Shown here piece after piece: positions 39,251-48,900 of a stretch of DNA of 64,000 bases. The position numbers and the translations under genes were made by a program. The notes under the pieces were generated by a model. The model saw only the letters and a program-made list of their open reading frames with translations. It was not told where the DNA came from and did not search any database. The stretch covers positions 38,423,255 to 38,487,254 of the forward strand of contig NC_054083.1 of the NCBI RefSeq assembly GCF_017562075.2. Direction: 5' to 3'. Positions within the stretch are counted from its first letter, which is position 1; each line of letters starts with the position of its first letter. This stretch comes from Anopheles merus (lineage: Eukaryota; Arthropoda; Insecta; Diptera; Culicidae).

Positions 39251-39571
39251 TATCTTTCATTTGTTTTTGGTGAATTTTTATTAATTTATTTATTTTTGGG
39301 CACAAATAGCTGTTTGTTATTCGTTCTCACTACATTTTTTATGATAAATTCAATTTCAGTTAGGTCCAATCTTCGGCAGTGCTTTGAAATAGTTGAATTG
39401 AAAATAGTGATATAGATTATTCTAGACTACAGAAACTTATTAATAAATAATAGTTATCCTTTTATTAAATGTGAAATAATTGTTGAAAATCTTATTAAAT
39501 TTTCTTAGATCATGCACGATCAACGAATTGAATGAGATGATTTTAATGTATCCAGGGTGTTATGCACCTAA

Positions 39572-39998
39572 AGGCCGGGCTACATCGATCGTACTCCGTA
39601 GTGTAATTTTTGTGAACGCGTACGCCATCTAGCGGCGGCGGGTTGAAGCTAGATGCTGGCATAATTTATCTGTCAAAAAACGTTTTGGGTCGAGGAGGCT
39701 ATAATTTTACCCAATGATGGATAGAGATTGGAAGATGGGGAAAAATGTTGCCCAACGCTTTGTATGAATGACGATTTGTGCAACAACAACAATTAACGGC
39801 CTACTTTGTTGCAATTTATGGACGTTTATCAACATTTCCTACGGCAAACAGGTAGGCTGTTCAAAACTTGATGAGACGCCAAGCATGAATAATTTTGGCA
39901 CTTAAATTATACCGACATCCAGCTTGCGCTGGTCGTCGCCAGATGCGCTAGTGAATATAAAAATTACACTACGGAGTACGATCAATGTAGCCCGGCCT
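39572..39998. mobile_element. PIF/Harbinger-like MITE, 427 bp, long terminal inverted repeats, TAA target duplication
   Basis: The left 40 bases (starting AGGCCGGGCTACATCGATCG) and right 40 bases (39959-39998) are inverted copies with one mismatch. Sub-terminal sequence is also inverted with more divergence (GCCATCTAGCGGCGGCG near 39,626 against its mirror near 39,940), giving arms of roughly 100 bases. The element is flanked on both sides by TAA (39569-39571 and 39999-40001). A three-base TWA target duplication is typical of the PIF/Harbinger superfamily (established). No transposase frame is present, so it is non-autonomous. The single mismatch in the ends suggests fairly recent insertion. 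Confidence 0.88.
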
Positions 39999-40001
39999 TA
40001 A

Positions 40002-41121
40002 TGCAAATCTAGAAATAGAGAGCTATACAGAAACTGTGTCATCTCCCTATACAAAACGAAGTAAGAGGTGACGCTCACGTTACGCTCACGTCACGCTCAT
40101 AGGTGACGCTTGCTCACTATAGGATCTTCCTGAACGAAAAAGTTACTCACTATAGAACGGTTTTGCTAACCAACTATGGGTGCTTGGATGATTTTTATTT
40201 CTTTGCGGTGTTTCCATTCTCCGAGGCATCAAGCAATGGTAGAGTGATTGAATCATTGAGGCTTTCAAAGCAAAAGACATCATTGTTTTTTTTCTGCACA
40301 CGTGTTAAAAGTGTACAGTCAGAACTCACTGGTTGAACTTCGATTCCCTGCCAACTATTGAATATGTGCTTTTAGTTGGCACGTTTTTCCATACAAAAAA
40401 ATCTGAAATTTTTCTCGGCAGGCCATGAGATTTTTGTGAATTTTTCAAAAACCGGTTTTACATACAAACGCTGTATCAATAATTATCAAAATATTCCCAG
40501 TGATTCTAAATAATTCTGTGGTAGAGATTCTACCTCGCTCCATCCGTTTTATCATGCGTAGTAGTGTTTTTTGTGTAGTTCAAAAAGTTTAAATAAAAAA
40601 ACTTGCATCGAACTATCATGTACTTGCTTCCTGTACCATCATCCAAATGCAGTCAAATGCTTGCTTGAAAGGATTGCCAAATCGTACGCTATGAACGTTT
40701 AACAATTGCAATTTTTCATTGCACATTAACCCAAAAATGCTGGGTACCATGCAAAATAGTGGAACCATCGGAGCTGCATAACTAGGACTAAGTGAATAAC
40801 TTTAAAACATGCATATATCGGGTTTATATTTCCCACGGAATAATATACAATAGTAATATACACGGAATAAGGACATTCCTGGGCTATGGGTTTTTTTATA
40901 TGAGCACATGATGAAGCAACAAAGTTAAATGAAGTTAGTGTAATAGATTTTATTTGCATTTAGCACCCCTGGATATCCATGGCTGCTTGGTACACAAATA
41001 GTCTTCCAGAAGATAGGGCACATGTCATGACATGTAATAGTAGCTATTCCATAAGTTCAGAATGACTAAATTAAAATTTCGTATGTCCTATATGGTTGTA
41101 AAAATGAGCAATGATAGCGGA
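40002..41121. other. AT-rich spacer with a small tandem repeat
   Basis: At 40,069-40,113 an 11-base unit of the type GTGACGCTCAC is repeated imperfectly about four times. Shortly after, CTCACTATAG occurs twice (about 40,112 and 40,146). The rest is AT-rich and I see no gene. Confidence 0.45.
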
Positions 41122-41318
41122 ATAGTCGAACATCTTCTTCTTTGCCATAAAAACCGTTGTCGGCCAAGGCCTGCCTGCGCCACACCGGTTCTTTTAGTGA
41201 TTTTTTGATAACCCATAGCAGGATAATAGTCAGTCATACTAGAAACTGAACCCACGATTGGCATGTTAAGTCGTACGAGTTGACGACTGTACCACGAGTC
41301 CAGCCGATAGTCAAACAT
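41122..41318 (-). mobile_element. tRNA-derived SINE with target-site duplication
   Basis: Read on the minus strand, the body (41306 to 41134) starts CGGCTGGACTCG, carries a perfect RNA polymerase III A box TGGTACAGTCG (41284-41294) and, about 30 bases on, a B-box-like GGGTTCAGTTTC (41242-41253, diverged), and ends in a GAAGAAG repeat tail. Flanking 12-base copies ATAGTCGAACAT (41122-41133) and ATAGTCAAACAT (41307-41318) differ at one base and are the target duplication. The sequence matches my memory of a SINE type common in Anopheles genomes. Two-box promoter, short tail repeat and target duplication all agree with retrotransposition by a partner LINE. Confidence 0.85.
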
Positions 41319-43100
41319 ACTGAAAAAGAAAGTGGACCACGATTGCTAATGTAATGGAAACACTAACATTTGTAAATAAGACAAAAATATGGAAGGGCTA
41401 TATACAGGGATAAGAATTTGATGGAAACCTGTGCCAAGGTAGCAACACGGTCATAAAAAGTATCAATAAAAAGACATCAAAAGAGAGCAGAATTGCTTAT
41501 CTACATGTTTGGATGAAAACATTTAAACGAGCCGTGCAGTCAGTATACACGTCTTAGGTTCTGTTGCGAAACTCTGCAACCGGGCCAAATTAACTAGTCT
41601 ATTTCAAAACAAGCGAATAAAATGAATGGAAGTGTTAATCGACTTTAACTATTTTCTATAACTGTATTCAATTTAAACTGAAAAAAACTTTTTATTTATT
41701 TTATTTTATTTTCTGCCATTGTTATTTATTATGTATTGTGCAGTGTCAAGTGGAATTGTGCAGAATTCGAACACTCAAAAGCGTAGCGACATGGCACAAC
41801 AGCATTCGTTAATGCAATGGTATTTATTTCATTGTGACATTTTGAAGCACCATACAAAAAGCTCTTGTGCGATAATTAGCCCTACCCGAAGCGCGTTCAC
41901 GGTTTTGGGGGTTTTTGTTCCGCGTCTGTCCCAAAAGCCATTACAAGAAATCGATGCACGTGAAACAAAAGGCAACCAAGGGGTTAACAAAAACAATACA
42001 ACCCATTGTTGCAAAGCACGCCGTAAAAGTAAACGAGAATGGGCACCGAAACGGCGCTTATTTTAATTACAAAATTCAATGAATCGAATGTAACCTCGAG
42101 TTCGGTGCTGCGGTCAGCACATCGAGCGCGAATTGCGCGCTGCCCGCGTAAGCTGGGAAGGAAACACGGGGAAATGCAGTCTTCAAAGCGAATCGAAAGC
42201 ATTAGTGCATCTGTAAGATGATAAGAAAGCGAAAACTTTACGCCGCCACACACACACTGCTGCGGTCGCTGGCGCCCACAATTCAAAAGGTTTAATTTTT
42301 TCGGACGGTTTCATTGTTTGCCGGTGGAAAATTCGCGGTCGCTAAACGTTCGCTCGGATTGTGCTCGGTGGTGGTTGTGATGGTGTGCTCTGGGTTTGAT
42401 AGTGCAATCGATAAATTCGTGCGGTTTCGTGCCGGCCACTTTGGCATTACTTTGGCCCCAGCCGCGCCCCAGTAGGTGGAAATGTGATTTAAGACCATTT
42501 TTCTGGCTAATGTAGTTTCGGTGTTCCACGGTGGAATTTCTTTTATTACTTTTATCGCCGTTTTTCGCACTCTCGGTTTAGTTCTGGTCCTCTTCGGCTT
42601 GGTCCCTTTGCTTCGAGTGAGGGTCGCAATCAGTTTTTAGGATAGTTTTGATACACTTCCGAACGTAGCCAAAGGTTGGCCAAAGTTGTGTTCTCTTCTC
42701 TTCTCCATCTTCTTCCTAGTTTATGCCATCTTCGGGACTTTCAGTAAGGTCTGGTGATTCACTATTCGTGCTTATGTGTAGTGGCCGGGGTGATATTTTA
42801 CTCTGATGGGAAATGAAAGTTTCCATTTCTTAAAGAAATCTCTTCAGCTCCAATGAAATGAACTGAAAGACCATTTTTTATGCCAACGTAAAGAGAGGGG
42901 GAGCCCACTCATAGAGCCTTTTGAAAGGTTTCCATTCCATGTGACCTATCGTCTAAGTGCAGTTTGCTCGCAAAGAAGCGATCACAGATCGGAGATCGGA
43001 AAATGGTTCCACACAAATAGGAAAGTTTCACAATTCTCTTCTTGTGCGTTGGTTGAGGTTTTTGTTTTACCGCAAACTTATTTCCTTCGGTGCTGCACAG
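41319..43100. other. Spacer; no supported gene
   Basis: 41,340-41,720 is AT-rich. 41,990-42,610 is moderately GC-rich with open frames on both strands (a 92-codon minus frame at 42,292-42,570 is protein-like but unassignable). 42,610-43,080 has short ORFs only. Confidence 0.4.
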
Positions 43101-43183
43101 GTACGGAAGCCTTACAATTACTACCATCGCGAAACGCAGAATCAAAGATCCACGCCGGGAGGGGTGGAAGGCTCATCGCCAAA
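43101..43183 (+). CDS. Candidate internal exon, 83 bp
   Basis: A pyrimidine-rich acceptor (TATTTCCTTCGGTGCTGCACAG, ending at 43100) and a strong donor (CCAAA|GTAAGTAA, GT at 43184) bracket 83 bases. All three frames are open. The frame starting at the first base gives VRKPYNYYHRETQNQRSTPG and then GVEGSSP, polar and proline/glycine-bearing like a disordered segment. The other frames are also protein-like. No neighbouring exon on the same strand could be identified, so this is only a splice-signal-supported candidate. Confidence 0.2.
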
Positions 43184-43330
43184 GTAAGTAACTGCAACCT
43201 GCCCTGCAACTTTGCAGCCATTTGTCATCTTTTCCGTCGCACGTCGCAGGAATAAAGTTTGTCCCATCTCGCGCAACGCGAAGCCGTGTTGATGTGTTTG
43301 TTGCTCCGGTGTGCGGCGTATTCATCCCAA

Positions 43331-43349
43331 CTCTCTCTCTCTCTCTCTC
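43331..43349. repeat. (CT)n microsatellite
   Basis: A CT tract of about 19 bases and the first of three GA/CT tracts within 1 kb. Confidence 0.9.
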
Positions 43350-43889
43350 CTTCTGCGCCGACGGTTCGAGGGTGCCTTTACCTAATTCGAGTGCTTATCA
43401 CAGTTTTTGCGAATGGGAAAGTTTTGTCGTACTAACACAGGCTTTCGGTACCGCCTTCGGTATTTTGGGGCGCTACTTTTAGGGCGAGAATTTAATACCG
43501 GGAAAAGAGCTGTAGAGCAAACAAACACGAAACACCAGGCATTAATACATTACTAAACTGCTGGTGAAAAACACACTGGGAAGTATTTTGTTATTATGAG
43601 CAAATTGCATCGAGCACAGTTTACGCGAACTACTATACACATTCCTCGCCATGAATGTTGGTTTGTGTGGGTTGTGCCTTTTTGCCAGTGGTGCTGGAGC
43701 TCTTTTCTATTGGGCAGTGTAGGGAGAAACTGGAAAGAAAACAGCGCACCAAACATCAGCCTGAAAGTTGCAAGTAAATCAAGTGCAGCAAAGCATAGCT
43801 CGCTGCGAAAGCCACCCCGTACAACCCCGGGAAGGAAACACCGGGGAGTCTCTGTAATGGGCATTGGCATCAAACGCACAGGGAGTTCC

Positions 43890-43891
<2 letters not shown>

Positions 43892-43939
<48 letters not shown>
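43892..43939. repeat. (CT)n microsatellite, about 48 bp
   Basis: A pure CT dinucleotide tract. On the minus strand it is GAGAG repeated, the binding sequence of GAGA factor in flies. Confidence 0.95.
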
Positions 43940-43942
<3 letters not shown>

Positions 43943-44039
43943 TTTGCTGGCATGACGGAAATTCAGCTTACCCCGCCAACTGGCATGCTGGCACGGGCTG
44001 GTTGGATACCATCGTAACAGTTGCACCGCTAGCCCAACG

Positions 44040-44165
44040 GGAGAGAAATTAAATAAATTTCAGATCTAATGAGATGATAATTGTGATATAAATTTAATTA
44101 GCGCATGTTCTTCAAGCTATGAATTAATTAACATTTTCCTTTCGGGATTAATTATTCATTCCCGA
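44040..44165. promoter_or_regulatory. Homeodomain-type TAAT cluster between GA tracts
   Basis: Within about 120 bases there are TCTAATGAG, GATAATTG, TTAATTAGCGC, GAATTAATTAACA and GGATTAATTATTCATT, i.e. many ATTA/TAAT cores, several as TTAATTA. The block lies between a CT tract (43,892-43,939) and a GA tract (44,287-44,341). Seen: the motif cluster. Known: TAATTA is bound by many homeodomain proteins and GAGAG by GAGA factor. Inferred: an enhancer or Polycomb/Trithorax-type element. AT-rich sequence can give such words by chance. Confidence 0.3.
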
Positions 44166-44286
44166 CAGCGAATGGTTCGGCCGGCGTTCGAGTTACGTCG
44201 ACGCTTGCTGCTGCTGCTGTTCACGTGTCGGAGCTCGGAACGGGTTGATGCCACCCTTTTAACCACCTGTTCATGGTGTGACCGAG

Positions 44287-44345
44287 ATATAGAAAGAGAG
44301 AGAGAGATAGAAAGAGAGAGAGAGAGAGAGCGAGAGAAAGAGAGC
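44287..44345. repeat. GA-rich tract with (GA)n runs
   Basis: GAGAGAGAGAGATAG followed by AAAGAGAGAGAGAG and variants; a degenerate GA microsatellite. Confidence 0.9.
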
Positions 44346-45486
44346 CAGGGAAAGAATCGTGGTTACCAGGTGTGCCGCTGTCGCGCTAATGTCAATGATG
44401 GCATTACTCTTCTTCTTGGGAGGGAGGACGTCGAGGGGTAAAAGGAGCTACCGCGCCGTTACGGTTCTCCAATCATGGGCAAATGCTCGCAAACAGCCAC
44501 CGGGGAGGACACAGTTTACGTAAATGTGACGTACCGTTGTCAGCTTCCAACAACCTTCTGGAGCCATCAGTCAACAGGCTTACAGGCTTTTTTAAGCTTT
44601 CCGTCTCTCCGACAATGCCTTTAAGTTAAAACCAGGACTGATACATTGTGACATACTCATTGGACGTTTGGTCGTAGCTGAGTTCCGGGACGCTGCTCAT
44701 TATTACCGGTGGTAATCTTATTTTTAGACCCTCACATGACGCGCTGACGGAGTTGAGTAGTTTTACGGGAAGTCATGAAACTTTCACTGTACTTCTTTGA
44801 TTGGTTTAACCTAAAGTAACGAGAGAGCCTTATTTCAATTTAGTACAGTTTTTTTCAGGATTCCCAAAGGTTTCAATTTTTTTAGTATCATTTTGTGATG
44901 TTGCTGTAATGACTTCTGTGTTATACCAATAGTTTGTGCGAGTACTAATTTAAGCGCATTTTGTTGAAATGTAAAATACGAGATTTTGCACTGAAATACA
45001 GGTCCAAAGTGGATTTTAACCAACAAATGCTTTTCTTGGTAATCCTAGATCATGGTGATGATCTATAAACATGGTTAAAATATTAAAAGCAGTATTTTGA
45101 TTCTATTCAACCTGTTAATTATTATTAACGGTCGATTCGCTGGCACAGTGTTATTTCTTGTGATTCCCGAAAGAGGGCGACACAGACAGTGTTTAGTGTG
45201 GTCAACGTCTATCACTGATCGGGTTGAGCATTCCCGAAGGATACCGATCTAGGCTAAGCAAAAGATGCAAGGTCACTCTTTCGTCAAAGCCCACGAAAAG
45301 TGACGGATTTTTTAGCGTCTCTAACTAAAAAAATAAATCATAAGACAGCTTAAACAACGATTGTTTTAACTTAAAAAAATATTTACCAACTGGCGAAAGA
45401 AAGAGTCCTGTTGCAGTGTGCAACACAACCGTAACATGTGGAAGAACTCTTTCGGATCCAGAGGCCAACACCAACAACAAGCACAG

Positions 45487-45957
45487 TAGTGATGGGTAAA
45501 GTTGGAAATAATCCGAAATTGACTTCGATCTGACCCTGGAAATTTCGGAATCGTCTCCAGAAGGTAGGTCAGCATAGCCGTTTGGAATCGTCTGGAACCG
45601 TCCGGAATCGCCCGGCGTCGTCTGGAGTCGTCCGGAGTCGTTCATAGTCGGAGTCATCCGGAGTTGTCCGGAGTCTCCGTGCCGGAGTAAGAAACGGTGT
45701 CGGAAATTAAAAGCCTGATCACAAAAACGTTCCTGCATTATCTCCAGCAAACTCCGGACGACTACGAACGACTCCGACTCCAGATAACCCCGACTGACTC
45801 CGTACGACTTCGGATGACTCCGGTCGATTCCAAATGACTCCGGATGACTCCGATTTTGGGTGGAACTATTGGTTCCGATTTTTCGGAGTCGGAATAGTAC
45901 TAACAATATCCGGGGTCGGATCTGATTCATGGGTGCGCTCCAGAGAGCACACCACTA
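45487..45957 (+). repeat. Dispersed repeat made of degenerate GACTCCGG-type units, copy 2 (471 bp)
   Basis: The ends are short inverted repeats: TAGTGATG at 45487 and CACCACTA ending at 45957 (one mismatch). Inside, CAGAAGGTAGGTCAGC (45558 onward) and GGTGCGCTCCAGAGAGCACA near the end match copy 1 at 22,794-23,017. The interior is an array of imperfect units such as GTCTGGAGTCGTCCGGAGTC and, further on, GACTCCGGATGACTCCG in the opposite orientation, with the switch near 45,680-45,750. The 201-codon minus ORF across it is a repeat artefact. It is likely a non-autonomous element that carries and spreads a minisatellite. Confidence 0.75.
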
Positions 45958-48900
45958 AAACAAAGACATACATACGATGAAGTTGCCCAATATATTACAT
46001 CTACGCCCAAACGATAAGCACAGTTTTCGAGAACACCTTTTGTGAAGTAGCCTTGCGTGTCGTCCAGAACAACTTGAGCAGCAAACAAATCACAGTGTGT
46101 TTGCTCGTACACGATAACTCAAGGCTGCATGTACCACTCGTACAATCGCAACCGTGCCCCTGACCATTTCACACAACCAAATGCACACATGCAACACTGG
46201 TCAGAAGTCAGCCGAAAGGGTGTAATTACCTGCCGCATCATGCACGCAACCCAAAGGGCAGAACAACGCTGATAATATTAATTATGATGACAATGCCCGG
46301 CATCTAACAGACCGTCGGCACGGAATTACCATCTTACTGTGTAATGCGCCAGCACATGCTTACTTTCAACGGAGCAGCAAATGGGTTTAACAACTCACAG
46401 GACGTGACTTTCCTCTTCTGGCGCGTGGTCGAATGCTTCACCACGGTACCACCACCACGGTCCTAGGTGCCGCCTAGATGGCGTGCGTAATTTCCTGCGA
46501 CAGCATTGTCCTTCATTTATGCATTCAGTAAAACAAGTCCAACGTGTGGAGCGCTACCGTTCAACTTCAATTCTATTACTACCATTACTATACCAAACGC
46601 ATGTGTGCAGGAGCTACTATCCTGCCTTTCCGAGATCCCGTGCGCCGTGGAGGGTATCTTAAAAGGACACTATTATATGGGACAAATCTTGCAAACGAGC
46701 GATCGTAAACTGTTAATTGATTGACACCCGGCGAACTCGGGAGGGTTGACCACGTTTCGAGGGGCCGTAACTATCCTTTTACTATCTCTCGCTTGGGTAA
46801 TGGCCTTACCCCGGGCATCGTGGAGGTATGTGGTACATGTACTTCCGGCGAGCGTAAAGTTATGGGCGGCTAACAGATGGTCGGCACCGTATGGCACTTC
46901 AGCTTGACACTACGCTTTATGGCGCAAATGGTACACCCCACATTGCCCGGTGACCGATGCAGGAAGAGACAAAAGTTTTCCGAAGTGAATGCATAATTCA
47001 ATGAACAGATGTGTTTGGTTACATATGTAAATCTTAGACGTTTGCTGGAAGAAGTTTTTGTGCAGGTTTCAGTGTTTGATTTTGAAAGTGAGGTAAGTGT
47101 TACTTAAAAAGCGGTCGATATACGTTTTGGATTGTTTTGTTAGCTTTAGTTTGATTTTTTTCATCCTGTTTGTTTGTTTTTTTGCCGCACATTTTATGAG
47201 TTGTATTTTTCTCATTTTATTTTTTTATGTTTTTTTTCTGACTTAGTTTCTTTGTTTTGATTTTTTAAATGTAATTGATACAACTTTTCATTCTTAATAC
47301 TTATTACAAATTGATTAATAGTATGACATCCTATTTTTTAATTTTTGATTTGTGTAATGCATTTTCTAACTACCTTTTCTTTTAGTGCTTCTATAAAAAG
47401 ACCACTAATTTGACTAAACATAAGCTTTTTAAGAAATAATCTTCATTCTTTCACACTTAAAACTAATTAAAATACCTTGTGTTGAAAAAAATATAAGCTC
47501 TAAACTTATTTAATAACAATCGTTGTTAAATTGTTTGAAAATAAGATAAACTAGCTCTACAAACGAGACCATTCATGTGTGAAAACGACCAACGCTCAAT
47601 CTGTGCTGCTGCTGCTGTTTGCTGCTCCTTTGCACATAATCTTGTTACCAGCGCCGTTCATTATGCATCGATTGCAAAATCGCACATAATGCCCCTAATG
47701 CTTCGTCAGCAGTCATCAAGCGTCATCGATTGCAATTTTCATTCTAAGCGTGCATGTGATTTGCCAGTCCGGCTGCCCCACATAATGCCGGCCAACCGAT
47801 CGAATCTCGCACGATCTCGAGCGTGCGTGAACATACCTGGTTGAGGCACACCAATACACATACGCACACACACTTCCGAAACCTGTTCATACTTGCCAAC
47901 CGTGCGCTGTAGCGGTCCTGGTACGTGTTGCCGATAAATAGGGAAAGCTCTTATGACTGCTAAATGTTCTCACACTTCGCACAACATAATGCTGCCCCGC
48001 TTGGTACTCTGCGTCGCTGCGAGTGCGAGTGTGACAGCAGCAGCAGAGCAGAGCATTATACCCTGTCCCGGGCGTTTCTGGAAGGTACCTTCCGGGTGCC
48101 TCACGGCCCACTGTTTGACCCGAAGTACCTAAATTAGCTCCGAAAACGTATCTCGTTAGCAAATCTCGATACCGTACATAACACGATTTTGTTATGATAG
48201 CATGAGCATCGACGGCGGTGGCAACGGTAGTAGCCCCATTCTTGCTCTTTGTGCTCGTCGAGCAGTAATCGGGCAATCTTGAAAGGAGCCGGCCATGCGG
48301 TGACGTCCAATTCCTTCACCCTGGGCTGGGCTGAACGGAGAGAAGCAATGGTCGGGCAAGCTGGCTGGCAGGGCCATGCACACTGCCACAGGACACTTGA
48401 AATCCCGGGAATGGTGCTAATTTAAGCACTGCGATAAAGTCCTACTTTACTCCCGCCCGGTGTACTTGTGCTCACCGTTGTCCTTTGCTGGCTTTTACTT
48501 TCGGGGTCAATATTTTTTTACAGTGTGTGTCAAGAGAATTGCTCTTACTTTGTGTATGTTTTAAAATTTTTGTAAAATTTTATTTATTTAAATAATTGTC
48601 TCTTCTTTTTAATGTTTCATAGGTTTAGCATAAAGTATCGCGTTTAAATATTTGAACACTATGTTTTTTTGCATTTGTTTTATTTTTACTTTGTTTAAAT
48701 GTTTGTTAATACTTCATCTCTTATTTCCTTATTTCTAGTCATACATAGTAAGCTCTTTTGATGGCTCATTTTCTTTTCAGGTTTTGTGTCGTTTACAAAT
48801 TATATCCTTTTTTATTAAACTATTAATATTATTTTGAAAAGTCCGTAGTACTGCTCATTTTTTTCAACTTATGTTGATTTCACTATTTTGCTCTTGTTAT

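Larger units (their letters stand above)
43184..45486. other. Spacer with GA/CT tracts; no supported gene
   Basis: It holds the GA/CT tracts and the homeodomain-site cluster listed separately. ORFs over them (43,553-44,026 minus, 43,596-43,955 plus, 44,172-44,441 plus) encode Ser-Leu or Arg-Glu repeats and are artefacts. 44,620-45,480 is AT-rich and empty. Confidence 0.45.

Noticed and set aside
38960..39415. 151-codon Tyr-Leu-Phe-Ile-rich ORF resembling a membrane protein
   Set aside because: Translation of the TTTA tetranucleotide repeat.
45325..45930. 201-codon minus ORF
   Set aside because: It is the translation of the GGAGTC-type repeat array.
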